NCBI GenBank assembly: GCA_029226205.1
Contig: JAQXXT010000049.1
Span: 1-42,831 of the forward strand
Direction of reading: 5' to 3'
Length of the DNA: 42,831 nucleotides
Source: Prevotellaceae bacterium
GTDB taxonomy: Bacteria > Bacteroidota > Bacteroidia > Bacteroidales > Bacteroidaceae
Shown here: positions 1 to 7,476 of the stretch, piece after piece
Position numbering within the stretch: position 1 is the first letter of the stretch
Layout: each line of letters begins with the position of its first letter
Made by a program: the position numbers and the translations under genes
The notes under the pieces: generated by a model
Database searches by the model: none
The model's input: only the letters and a program-made list of their open reading frames with translations
Told to the model about the DNA's origin: nothing

Positions 1-401
1 ATCTGGTCGAGCATCGTGAAAGCCACGAAACCGACAATCATCATCTTGAAGAGTTTCAGGAAATGATAGCGTACGAAGTCAAAGGCATTCGGCTCTACCC
101 TCCGCTCTCCTTCCGGCAGTCCGAGCCCGTCCTCATATTTCATCACGAGGCCGTAAGCACTCAGGAAGAGGAACACAGGCACGCCATAATGGCCGAAGAA
201 CGACAACAGATGGACGGGAAGGTCGGCATCGGGCGACACGAGTTCGCCGTTGAGTCCGATGACATTCGACTTGAAGAACTGGTATTCGTTCTCTTTCACG
301 ATCGGTCCGAGCCAATGACAGTAGTTGTGCAGGAAAATCCCGATAATGGCGATTCCCCGCAGCACATTGCATTCCGCCCGTGACAAGAATTCAGCATTCA
401 T
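1..401 (-). CDS. Acyltransferase-3 family membrane protein (N-terminal part; gene runs off the window)
   Basis: The reading frame from ATG at 401 down to position 1 is open for 133 codons with no stop, so only the N-terminal part is present. It shows the landmarks of the acyltransferase 3 (OatA/NodX-like) family. Near the start, RGIAIIGIFLHN contains the conserved Arg and the His expected at the end of the first membrane helix. Around residues 70-85, GHYGVPVFLFLSAYG matches the family's second helix (G-x-GV-x-x-F-x-x-SGY, here SAYG). Such proteins are multi-spanning inner-membrane enzymes that O-acylate cell-surface sugars, peptidoglycan or lipids; the substrate cannot be told from this fragment. 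It is followed on the same strand only by the window edge and preceded by an A/B chimeric palindromic repeat (426-491). Family assignment is fairly sure, substrate unknown. Confidence 0.75.
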   Translation of the reverse strand, partial: MNAEFLSRAECNVLRGIAIIGIFLHNYCHWLGPIVKENEYQFFKSNVIGLNGELVSPDADLPVHLLSFFGHYGVPVFLFLSAYGLVMKYEDGLGLPEGERRVEPNAFDFVRYHFLKLFKMMIVGFVAFTMLDQ

Positions 402-425
402 ATAAATATTATTTCATTTACACCA

Positions 426-491
426 GTAGGTGGCCACCATGTTGTGGCCACGCACCCACATTGGACGGATCATGATGAATCATGTCCCTAC
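426..491. repeat. Chimeric A/B intergenic palindromic repeat
   Basis: The left arm starts GTAGG and holds two copies of the palindrome GTGGCCAC (430-437 and 444-451), a diverged family A arm. The right arm (467-491) is a family B element in minus orientation, GTAGGGACATGATTCATCATG read from 491. It fills the gap between the truncated acyltransferase and the phosphoethanolamine transferase, 26 nt after the latter's stop codon. Just beyond it (492-530) is a simple tract of TTTACTTC-like units. Confidence 0.7.
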
Positions 492-517
492 GTTTACTTC
501 TTTACTTCTTTACTTTT

Positions 518-2386
518 TTACTTCTTTCCTTCTCTCAGCTTGTCGTAGTCCGCACTATTCTTCAGGATACGCGGCCGGTTCTCATCATAATCAGGACTGA
601 TGAGGTCATACTTCGCATGATAATCCTTCGCATGGATTCCCGCGAGATCGAGCAAGAGATGCGGCAGGGCATCCGTCATGAACTTCTTATGACGGGCACG
701 GATGATGCTGCGGAAGATCTGACGATGCTGACGACGGTAGGACGGTGAGCAGTAGATCCAGAACGGAATCTCAAACTCATAATGGGCCAACGGCCAGTCA
801 ATCTTCGCGCTATGGTTGCGGCAGAAGAAGTTGCGGTTGCCCTCAAAGCATTCCTCACCATGGTCCGGCATATAGATCACGACGGCATTCTCCTTACGGA
901 AGCGTCTAACGATCTGATTGACGATGGAGTCATTATACCGGCACGCATTGTCATAATACGACAGAATCTTACGCTGGTGGTCGTTGAGGTCGGGACGCTT
1001 ATCCTGGTAGCTGCTGGCCCAGAAATAGTTGCGGCCGGCGGGATAGCGGTCCTGATAGGCCACATGCTGACCGATGAGATGGAAGATGATGAGGTTATGG
1101 TCCTTCTTCCCACCGAGTTTGATCTTGCCTTGTTTCACAAAGTCATCATAACAGTGCAGCAAGCCTTCATCATACTGATAGAGCCTATGATTCCGGAGGT
1201 CAAACTGATACTTGCTCAAGGCAGGATCATTGAGGAAGAAACCGCCACTGAAGTCATACACCGCCTGCTTGGCCGCGGGGAGGAACTGATTCGTCAGGAA
1301 CGTCACCTGATAGCCCGCCTTGCGGAACAGCTCGGGGAAGAGGGGATAATCGCACCACTCTCCCGGCTCGCCGACGACATGGAGGGAGAGGACATTCTTG
1401 AACACGTAACTCGTAAGGTTCCAACACGTCACGACATCATCAAACTTAATCAGTGAGCCCTGCTTCTGCATCCGTACCTGATTAGGCGTCGTCTCCATGA
1501 AATAACCATACTGCTGACTGTGCTGACGGCCGTAGCTCTCTCCTATTATCAATACGATCGTAGGAGACTTATAGTCACAACTGTCGACCTTCACCGTTCC
1601 GGCGGCCTTCATCAGCGTCACCAACTGCTGATTGGCGAGATGATTGGCATAAAGGCTGAAGACCAGACGGTAGATCGGCTCATAGAGTTCTCCATGGTCC
1701 TTCTCCGTCAACGTATGCTCCACCTCTCCGATGGACGTACCGCTGAAGAGCTTATGCAGTGCCATCTTGTTCGGCCAACTGGCCACGGCACTCCACACGA
1801 GGAGCACGAGGACGATGGAACCCATACAACGGGGAATGAGTTTCAACTGATGACGGAAGACATAGGCTACACGCTCATGAAGGGCTGCCATCTTTTGATC
1901 GACATGCAGTTTGCGGAAGATCCAGTGGCGCATGCGGAAGAGGATGTGACAGAGGATCAACAGCAATATCCAGCCTACCTTACTGAACACAAGGTCGGCG
2001 TCGACGAGGGAAGAGAAGAAATCACCCACCTCACGGCTGTCGGTCTCATTGACGAGCATGAGCATTGACGGGTTCAGCGTGGAGTCAAAGTTCACAAAAC
2101 AGTAGACATCCACGAGGGCCGTGGCATAGAGGATGACATACAACAGTCCCTTGATGATGTTCCTCACCCTCTTCGGTATCGGCGTCAATATCAGACAGAC
2201 GATATAGAGGTCGAAGAACAGCTCCAGATAGAGATTGTCATAGATCTGTGGTCCGTGGCCGCCGGGCATCGTGCACAGCGCACAGAGGATGCCGAGGGCA
2301 TACATGAAACCGAAAAAGATCGGATTGGTCTTGATCGGCACGAGGACCTTGTCTACGATGGTAAATACCTTCTTAATCAAACTCAT
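518..2386 (-). CDS. Phosphoethanolamine transferase (EptA/CptA-like, sulfatase fold)
   Basis: A 622-residue protein with about five hydrophobic helices in the first 200 residues followed by a periplasmic alkaline-phosphatase/sulfatase-like domain. Visible active-site landmarks are GES at about 282-284 (metal-binding Glu) in LIIGESYGRQHSQQYGY, a Thr/Ser pair at 325-326 in CWNLTSYVFK where the family's nucleophilic Thr is expected, and PDHGEE at 507-512 with a downstream His and EIPFWIY. This is the architecture of lipid A or core phosphoethanolamine transferases, which move phosphoethanolamine from phosphatidylethanolamine to lipopolysaccharide at the outer face of the inner membrane. Modification of another surface glycan is equally possible in Bacteroidetes. 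The ATG at 2386 precedes a good first transmembrane helix. It lies 43 nt downstream of nadD on the same strand, separated by a family B repeat. The enzyme class is well supported, the acceptor is not. Confidence 0.85.
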   Translation of the reverse strand: MSLIKKVFTIVDKVLVPIKTNPIFFGFMYALGILCALCTMPGGHGPQIYDNLYLELFFDLYIVCLILTPIPKRVRNIIKGLLYVILYATALVDVYCFVNFDSTLNPSMLMLVNETDSREVGDFFSSLVDADLVFSKVGWILLLILCHILFRMRHWIFRKLHVDQKMAALHERVAYVFRHQLKLIPRCMGSIVLVLLVWSAVASWPNKMALHKLFSGTSIGEVEHTLTEKDHGELYEPIYRLVFSLYANHLANQQLVTLMKAAGTVKVDSCDYKSPTIVLIIGESYGRQHSQQYGYFMETTPNQVRMQKQGSLIKFDDVVTCWNLTSYVFKNVLSLHVVGEPGEWCDYPLFPELFRKAGYQVTFLTNQFLPAAKQAVYDFSGGFFLNDPALSKYQFDLRNHRLYQYDEGLLHCYDDFVKQGKIKLGGKKDHNLIIFHLIGQHVAYQDRYPAGRNYFWASSYQDKRPDLNDHQRKILSYYDNACRYNDSIVNQIVRRFRKENAVVIYMPDHGEECFEGNRNFFCRNHSAKIDWPLAHYEFEIPFWIYCSPSYRRQHRQIFRSIIRARHKKFMTDALPHLLLDLAGIHAKDYHAKYDLISPDYDENRPRILKNSADYDKLREGKK

Positions 2387-2414
2387 ATTTTTTCTTCATC
2401 AGTTTTTTGTTTTG

Positions 2415-2441
2415 GCGGAACATGATAAATCATGTCCCTAC
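2415..2441 (-). repeat. Family B palindromic repeat overlapping the nadD stop codon
   Basis: Read on the minus strand from 2441, GTAGGGACATGATTTATCATG continues into TTCCGC. It is an imperfect palindrome around TGATTTATCA. The first 12 bases (GTA GGG ACA TGA) are in frame with nadD and encode its last three residues (Val-Gly-Thr) and its TGA stop. Confidence 0.85.
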
Positions 2442-3032
2442 AAAATAATCCTTGATCACCCGTTGCTCGATACAAGCGGGCACAAGGCCATGGATGGACT
2501 CGCCGGCACGCACACGTTCACGGATGAGCGTGCTGCTCACGGGCAACAGCGGCGTATGGACAATCTGCACGCCACGCACGGGGAGTCCCTCGGGCAACGG
2601 CGGATTCACGGGATGCTCGTCACGGGGGTAGACAATGATGGGATAATCCCTGAGAATCTCCGCATAGCCATACCAGTGGTCGAAGGCGGCCCAGTTGTCA
2701 CCGCCGATAAGAAGGACGAAATCCGTATCGGGGTCATCCTTCCGAAGCGCACGGAGGGTATGGAGGGTATACGACGGCTTGGGGAGATGAAACTCATAAT
2801 CACTGGCCACAAGACCGTCCTCCCCTTTCACCGCCTCCCTGACGAGTGCCAGCCGTTCCTCATCGGCAAGGAGATCTTTCTGCTGCTTCCACGGGTTCTG
2901 CGGCGTCACGAGAAACCACACCTCGTCGAGGCCACCCTGACGCCGCAATGCCTTGGCCAACGCGATATGTCCCACATGGATGGGATTGAAACTGCCGCCG
3001 AAGAGGCCGACACGCCGTCTGCTGTGCATCAT
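2430..3032 (-). CDS. nadD: Nicotinate-nucleotide adenylyltransferase
   Basis: A 200-residue cytoplasmic enzyme of NAD biosynthesis that adenylates nicotinate mononucleotide to deamido-NAD. The N-terminus carries the nucleotidyltransferase signature GGSFNPIHVGH (residues about 11-21) with its HxGH motif. Near the C-terminus SSTLIRERV matches the second motif (ISSTxIR). Length fits the family. The start ATG overlaps the gmk stop codon by one base (TAATG), so the two are translationally coupled; the tandem ATGs at 3032 and 3029 make the exact start uncertain by one codon. The final residues VGT and the stop TGA lie inside a family B palindromic repeat, so the native C-terminus has been replaced or extended by a repeat. 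Order yicC-gmk-nadD on one strand suggests an operon starting at yicC. Confidence 0.95.
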   Translation of the reverse strand: MMHSRRRVGLFGGSFNPIHVGHIALAKALRRQGGLDEVWFLVTPQNPWKQQKDLLADEERLALVREAVKGEDGLVASDYEFHLPKPSYTLHTLRALRKDDPDTDFVLLIGGDNWAAFDHWYGYAEILRDYPIIVYPRDEHPVNPPLPEGLPVRGVQIVHTPLLPVSSTLIRERVRAGESIHGLVPACIEQRVIKDYFVGT

Positions 3033-3607
3033 TATTTCTGCTCCAGAAATGCTTTGATCAGGGCATACGTCTGCTGCTCGGCAGTGGCCAGGTCATCATT
3101 GACAACGACATGATCGAACTTCGGCGCAAATGTCAGCTCATAGCTGGCTTTGGCCAGGCGCTGCTCGATAACCTCAGGGGCGTCGGTGGCACGACCTACA
3201 AGACGGCGCCGCAGCTCCTCGATCGATGGCGGCTGGATGAAGATGCTCATGGCACGGTCACCATAAAACTGCTTGATATTGCAGCCGCCCTTCACGTCAA
3301 CATCGAAGACGACATTCTCACCACGGGCCGTCTGTGTCTCTACCTGTGACTTCAACGTACCATAGAAACGGTTCTCGTAGACCTCCTCATACTCGAGGAA
3401 CTCACCGGCGGCAATCTTCGCCTTGAAAGCCTCGGGAGTGAGGAAGAAATACTCCACACCATCACGCTCCGTGCCCCGTGGGGCACGACTCGTACAACTG
3501 ATAGAGAAGGCGAGGTTCAACTCGGGATGCTCGCGCATGAGCCACTGCACGATCGTACTCTTTCCGGATCCGCTAGGGGCAGAGAAAATAATCAATTTTC
3601 CAACCAT
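3032..3607 (-). CDS. gmk: Guanylate kinase
   Basis: A 191-residue protein with the P-loop SAPSGSGKST at residues 9-18 and the guanylate-binding segment SCTSRAPRGTERDGVEYFF, both diagnostic of guanylate kinase. It phosphorylates GMP to GDP with ATP in the cytoplasm and so feeds GTP and dGTP supply. The length is slightly short of the common 200-210 but complete. It sits between yicC (gap 67 nt) and nadD (1-nt overlap) on the minus strand; yicC-gmk adjacency is a widely conserved pairing in bacteria. A degenerate family B-like stretch lies in the upstream gap (about 3648-3666). Confidence 0.96.
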   Translation of the reverse strand: MVGKLIIFSAPSGSGKSTIVQWLMREHPELNLAFSISCTSRAPRGTERDGVEYFFLTPEAFKAKIAAGEFLEYEEVYENRFYGTLKSQVETQTARGENVVFDVDVKGGCNIKQFYGDRAMSIFIQPPSIEELRRRLVGRATDAPEVIEQRLAKASYELTFAPKFDHVVVNDDLATAEQQTYALIKAFLEQK

Positions 3608-3674
3608 AACTTTCGCTTTAGACGTTCAAAAATGCTGATTGTAAAAAGACATGGATAAATCATTGGGGATCGGT

Positions 3675-4550
3675 TTACAGGGCATTGAGGACCTGCTCCT
3701 TGATCTGTTCCAATTCGTCCTTCATCTTCACCACGATATTCTGCATCTCGGCATTGTTGCTCTTCGAGCCCGTGGTGTTGATCTCACGACCCATCTCCTG
3801 AGCGATGAAACCGAGCTTCTTGCCGACAGGACGCTCTTCCTCCATGGTCTCACGGAAATATTTCAGATGATTCGTCAGACGCTGTTTCTCCTCACTGATG
3901 TCGAGCTTCTCAATATAATAGATCAGCTCCTGCTCCAAACGGTTCTTGTCGTAGTCGACCTCGGGAATCTGTTCGAGATTCTTGATAAGCTGCTCCTTGA
4001 TCTTCGGCACACGACTCTTCTCGTAGGGCTCGATGCTCTGCAGCAGTTTCTCAATGTTGTCGACCTTCTCATGGAACTTCTTCTCCAGAGCGGCACCCTC
4101 CTGACGGCGGAAAGCCTTCAGACCGGCAATAGCCTCATCGATGGCCTTCGAGGCCACGGCCCACTCCTCATCATCGAGCGTCTCCGTCTCTGTCGATGTC
4201 AGCACATCAGGGAGACGGAGGAGGACAGAGAACCAGTCCTGCGGCTCGGGAATACCCGTACGCTGGGAGAGATCCTTAATCTGATGGTAGTAGTTCTCCA
4301 CCAGAGCGCCGTTGACAGGCGTGGCGTCAGAGCCCGCCTCTTTCTCCACCCAGATGGCGAAGTCCACCTTGCCGCGCTCAAGCGCTTTCGTGATGACGCG
4401 ACGGATCTCCATCTCTTTCTCACGGTAGATAGGAGCAATACGCGTGGAGAGGTCCAGACTCTTCGAATTCAGTGATTTAATCTCTACATTGATCTTCTTT
4501 CCTTTGTAAGTGGCTACGGCTTTTCCATAGCCAGTCATGGATTGTATCAT
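3675..4550 (-). CDS. yicC: YicC family protein (putative endoribonuclease)
   Basis: A 291-residue protein starting MIQSMTGYGKA, the typical N-terminus of the YicC family. It ends with the conserved block RPVGKKLGFIAQEMGREINT followed by SKSNNAEMQNIVVKMKDELEQIKEQ. E. coli YicC and Bacillus YloC have been described as RNases acting on RNA degradation; the role in Bacteroidetes is not established. The middle (about 130-215) is charged and helical. It is the first gene of the minus-strand run yicC-gmk-nadD and is divergent from tsaB, with 86 nt between the two starts containing candidate promoters for both directions. Confidence 0.92.
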   Translation of the reverse strand: MIQSMTGYGKAVATYKGKKINVEIKSLNSKSLDLSTRIAPIYREKEMEIRRVITKALERGKVDFAIWVEKEAGSDATPVNGALVENYYHQIKDLSQRTGIPEPQDWFSVLLRLPDVLTSTETETLDDEEWAVASKAIDEAIAGLKAFRRQEGAALEKKFHEKVDNIEKLLQSIEPYEKSRVPKIKEQLIKNLEQIPEVDYDKNRLEQELIYYIEKLDISEEKQRLTNHLKYFRETMEEERPVGKKLGFIAQEMGREINTTGSKSNNAEMQNIVVKMKDELEQIKEQVLNAL

Positions 4551-4572
4551 AATAGTTCACGTTAAATTTCTG

Positions 4573-4610
4573 CAAATCTACAAAAAAATCGGGAAAAATC
4601 AGTAAATTTG
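4573..4610. promoter_or_regulatory. Divergent promoter region for yicC (minus) and tsaB (plus)
   Basis: Two Bacteroidetes -7 boxes face opposite ways in an AT-rich gap: TAAATTTG at 4603-4610 on the plus strand, 26 nt before the tsaB ATG, and TAGATTTG on the minus strand at 4580-4573, 22 nt before the yicC ATG. Neither has a clear -33 TTTG at the ideal distance, so the -7 boxes carry the assignment. Confidence 0.6.
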
Positions 4611-4636
4611 CACCTTATAATAAGAAAATATTTTTT

Positions 4637-5329
4637 ATGTCGGTCATATTGAACATTGAAACGAGCACAAATGTGTGCTCTGTCGCCGTCTCTCAGAACG
4701 GTGAATGTATTTTCAACAAAGAGGACCACAGCGGTCCTAATCATGCTGAGCAGTTGGGTCAGTTTGTTGACGAGGCTCTCTCTTTCACAGACAATCACGC
4801 CATTCCTTTCGATGCCGTCGCTGTCAGTGGAGGCCCCGGATCCTACACCGGACTGCGTATCGGCACGTCCATGGCCAAGGGTATCTGCTATGGCCGTGGC
4901 CTGAAGCTCATCGCCGTCCCGACGCTCGAGCTCCTCTGCGTGCCCGTACTCCTCAAGGAGCTCATCCCCGAGGAGAACGCCCTGCTCGTGCCAATGGTCG
5001 ACGCGCGCCGCATGGAAGTCTACGCACAGGTCTTCGACCGCAGTCTGAAGGAGATCCGTCCCATCCAGGCCGATGTTGTCGATGCCGATACCTATAAGGA
5101 GTATCTCGACCGCGGACCCGTCTATTTCTTCGGTAATGGTGCCGCCAAATGTATGGAGGCCATCAACCATCCCAATGCCCATCTCATTCCGAACATCGAG
5201 CCGCTGGCAAAGAACATGTTCCCGCTGGCGGAGAAACGTATCGCCGAGGAACACTACGAGGATGTGGCTTATTTCGTGCCGTTCTATCTGAAAGACTTCG
5301 TTGCCAAGAAACCCAAGAAACTGTTATAA
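4637..5329 (+). CDS. tsaB: tRNA threonylcarbamoyladenosine biosynthesis protein TsaB
   Basis: A 230-residue protein of the ASKHA fold. It begins ILNIETSTNVCSVAVSQNG and has the TsaB/TsaD signature GGPGSYTGLRIG at about residues 70-81. TsaB has no catalytic activity of its own. It partners TsaD and TsaE to transfer the threonylcarbamoyl group onto A37 of tRNAs reading ANN codons (t6A). Length matches TsaB (about 230), not the 330-residue TsaD, and the metal-binding histidines of TsaD are absent. It starts the plus-strand run tsaB-DUF4290-murA and is separated from the DUF4290 gene by one base. Confidence 0.95.
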   Translation: MSVILNIETSTNVCSVAVSQNGECIFNKEDHSGPNHAEQLGQFVDEALSFTDNHAIPFDAVAVSGGPGSYTGLRIGTSMAKGICYGRGLKLIAVPTLELLCVPVLLKELIPEENALLVPMVDARRMEVYAQVFDRSLKEIRPIQADVVDADTYKEYLDRGPVYFFGNGAAKCMEAINHPNAHLIPNIEPLAKNMFPLAEKRIAEEHYEDVAYFVPFYLKDFVAKKPKKLL

Positions 5330-5330
5330 T

Positions 5331-5939
5331 ATGAATATACAAGGATTGGACTATAATACCCAGCGCGAGCAGCTCGTGCTCCCGGAGTATGGCCGTGTGG
5401 TACAGAACATGGTCGACTACTGTGTCAACATCCCCGACCGCAACGAGCGACAGGTCTGTGCCGAGACGATCGTCACCATCATGCGACGGATGTTCCCCGC
5501 CGACCAGGATGCGGAGGACTACGACCGTAAGCTGTGGGATCATCTCGCCATGATGAGTCATTTCAAGCTCGACATCGACTATCCTTACGATGTAGAGGAG
5601 GCTCGTCAGGTCCGTCAGACCCGTCCGAACCCCATCGAATATCCGATGAAGCGGATCCCTATCCGGCATTACGGCAATCTGATGTTCGAAGTCTTCGACC
5701 AGCTCAAGCACATGGAGCCGGGACCTGAGCGTGACGAACTCGTACGTATCACAGCCAATCAGATGAAACGTGACCTCATGCAGTGGAGCCACGGCTCTTG
5801 CGATGACGAGAAAGTCGCATCCGACCTCGCCCGTTTCACCGATGGCGTCATCCAGCTCGATCTCGACAGTTTCCAGTTTGACCACATCAAACTGGATAGC
5901 GGCAATACGAACAACAACGGAAAGAAGAAACGCAAATAG
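5331..5939 (+). CDS. DUF4290 domain-containing protein
   Basis: A 202-residue soluble protein matching the Bacteroidetes-specific DUF4290 family by its opening GLDYNTQREQLVLPEYGR and its PMKRIPIRHYGN block; no function is established. I chose the ATG at 5331 over an in-frame ATG at 5301 because the latter would run back into tsaB and add ten non-conserved residues. At 5331 the gene begins directly after the tsaB stop, as expected of coupled operon genes. The C-terminus is a basic, low-complexity tail (NTNNNGKKKRK), suggesting nucleic-acid or ribosome contact, which is inference only. murA starts 4 nt after its stop codon. Confidence 0.9.
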   Translation: MNIQGLDYNTQREQLVLPEYGRVVQNMVDYCVNIPDRNERQVCAETIVTIMRRMFPADQDAEDYDRKLWDHLAMMSHFKLDIDYPYDVEEARQVRQTRPNPIEYPMKRIPIRHYGNLMFEVFDQLKHMEPGPERDELVRITANQMKRDLMQWSHGSCDDEKVASDLARFTDGVIQLDLDSFQFDHIKLDSGNTNNNGKKKRK

Positions 5940-5943
5940 GCCT

Positions 5944-7254
5944 ATGGAGTCGTTCATCATTGAAGGAGGACATCCCCTCCACGGAACTATCACGCCCCAG
6001 GGCGCCAAGAACGAGGCCCTGGAGGTGATCTGTGCCACTCTGCTGACGACAGAGCCGGTACATATCGACAACATCCCGAATATCCTTGATGTCAACAACC
6101 TCATCAAACTGCTGCAGGACATCGGCGTGAAGGTGACGCGCCACAGCGCCCACGACTACACATTCCAGTCTGACGAACTTGACCTTCACTATCTCGGCAG
6201 CACGGACTTCGTCCATAAGTGTGCGCAGCTCCGCGGTAGTGTGCTGATGATCGGTCCCCTCCTGGGACGTTTCGGTAAGGCTACGGTGGCACAGCCCGGT
6301 GGTGACAAGATCGGACGCCGCCGCCTCGACACCCATTTCCTTGGTTTCAAGCATCTCGGCGCGAAGTTCGTCCGCGATGAGGAGCGTAATGTCTATGAGA
6401 TTCAGGCCAAGAAACTCAAAGGCACCTATATGCTTCTCGACGAGGCTTCCGTCACGGGTACGGCGAATGTCATCATGGCTGCCGTCATGGCCGAAGGTAC
6501 GACAACGATCTATAATGCTGCCTGCGAACCGTATATCCAGCAGCTCTGTCATCTGCTGAACCGCATGGGTGCCAACATCAGCGGTATCGGCAGTAACCTC
6601 GTTACCATCGTCGGCGTGAAGGAGCTCCATGGCGCTACCCATCATATTCTTCCCGACATGATCGAGGTAGGATCCTTCATCGGCATGGCGGCCATGTGCG
6701 GTGATGGTGTACGCATCAAAGACTGTTCGGTGAAGAACCTCGGCATCATCCCCGATGCTTTCCGCCGTCTCGGCGTGAAGATCCACGTGGAAGATGACGA
6801 TCTCGTTATCCCACAGCAGAAACATTATGCCGTGGAGTCGTTCATCGATGGCACGATCATGACGCTCGCCGATGCCCCGTGGCCGGGACTGACGCCGGAC
6901 CTATTGTCCGTTCTCCTCGTCGTGGCAACCCAGGCGAAGGGTACCGTCCTCATCCATCAGAAGATGTTTGAGAGTCGTCTGTTCTTCGTCGATAAACTCA
7001 TAGATATGGGTGCACAGATTATCCTCTGTGATCCCCACCGTGCCGTCGTCGTCGGTCATGACCGCCATCGCACGCTGCGTGCCGGCCGTATGAGCAGTCC
7101 GGATATCCGTGCCGGTATCGCCCTGCTCATCGCTGCCATGGATGCCCATGGCACGAGTCGCATTGAGAATATCGCACAGATCGACCGCGGCTACGAGGAT
7201 ATCGAGAATCGTCTGAACCGCCTCGGTGCCTGCATCCGCCGTGTCAGCGAGTAG
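5944..7254 (+). CDS. murA: UDP-N-acetylglucosamine 1-carboxyvinyltransferase with Asp at the fosfomycin-target position
   Basis: A 436-residue enzyme for the first committed step of peptidoglycan synthesis: enolpyruvyl transfer from PEP to UDP-GlcNAc in the cytoplasm. The N-terminus IIEGGHPLHGTITPQGAKNEAL has the conserved Lys-Asn pair. The active-site loop reads AQPGGDKIGRRRLDTH (about 116-131). The residue that is the nucleophilic Cys115 in E. coli is Asp121 here (codon GAC at 6304-6306). Cys-to-Asp MurA enzymes are active but not alkylated by fosfomycin, so intrinsic resistance is predicted. The ATG at 5944 is preferred over an upstream in-frame start at 5770, which would lie within the DUF4290 gene. 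The stop TAG is the TAG inside a family B repeat beginning at 7251. Confidence 0.95.
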   Translation: MESFIIEGGHPLHGTITPQGAKNEALEVICATLLTTEPVHIDNIPNILDVNNLIKLLQDIGVKVTRHSAHDYTFQSDELDLHYLGSTDFVHKCAQLRGSVLMIGPLLGRFGKATVAQPGGDKIGRRRLDTHFLGFKHLGAKFVRDEERNVYEIQAKKLKGTYMLLDEASVTGTANVIMAAVMAEGTTTIYNAACEPYIQQLCHLLNRMGANISGIGSNLVTIVGVKELHGATHHILPDMIEVGSFIGMAAMCGDGVRIKDCSVKNLGIIPDAFRRLGVKIHVEDDDLVIPQQKHYAVESFIDGTIMTLADAPWPGLTPDLLSVLLVVATQAKGTVLIHQKMFESRLFFVDKLIDMGAQIILCDPHRAVVVGHDRHRTLRAGRMSSPDIRAGIALLIAAMDAHGTSRIENIAQIDRGYEDIENRLNRLGACIRRVSE

Positions 7255-7304
7255 GGACATGATTCATCATGCTCTACTCTCGTAGGGACATGATTATCAT
7301 GCTC
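7251..7304 (+). repeat. Two tandem family B repeats, the first supplying the murA stop codon
   Basis: GTAGGGACATGATTCATCATG starts at 7251 and GTAGGGACATGATTATCATG at 7282, each followed by CTC. The first G is the last base of the final murA sense codon (GAG), and the next three bases TAG are its stop. Both copies are in the same orientation, 31 bp apart, a tandem arrangement not seen for family B elsewhere in the window. Confidence 0.85.
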
Positions 7305-7320
7305 TGCCCCACGATCCACT

Positions 7321-7365
7321 TGCAGGGGCCGTCCCTTGTGGCGGCCCGATGCCGGAACGGCATTC
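7321..7365 (+). repeat. Family C palindromic repeat, copy 1
   Basis: A 45-bp unit that starts TGCAGGGGCCGTCCC, continues TTGTGGCGGCCC and ends with the palindrome GATGCCGGAACGGCATTC. The same 45 bp recur inverted at 21797-21841 with a single difference. The core is a variant of family A in which the two arms are exchanged (CCGTCCC...GGCGGCCC). Confidence 0.85.
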
Positions 7366-7452
7366 AAATCGCAGATCCGGAACGGCATTCAAATCACGGA
7401 TCCGGAACGGCATTCAAAAATGCGAATCCGGTACGGCTTTCACAATGCGAAT
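7352..7452 (+). repeat. Four tandem 25-26 bp repeats before rimM
   Basis: Successive units begin at 7352, 7377, 7402 and 7428, each opening CCGGAACGGCATTCA or a close variant (last copy CCGGTACGGCTTTCA) and ending in GAT or GAAT. The first unit overlaps the end of the family C repeat, so the array looks like local amplification of that repeat's terminal palindrome. The array ends 24 nt before the rimM ATG, so it lies in the murA-rimM mRNA leader. Confidence 0.8.
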
Positions 7453-7476
7453 CCGACGGATAAAATAAAAAAATAA

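Noticed and set aside
5301..5330. Upstream ATG for the DUF4290 gene
   Set aside because: It would overlap tsaB coding sequence in another frame and add ten residues without family similarity.
5184..6122. 312-codon open frame antisense to tsaB/DUF4290/murA
   Set aside because: It spans three well-identified genes in reverse and yields only low-complexity hydrophobic/acidic sequence.
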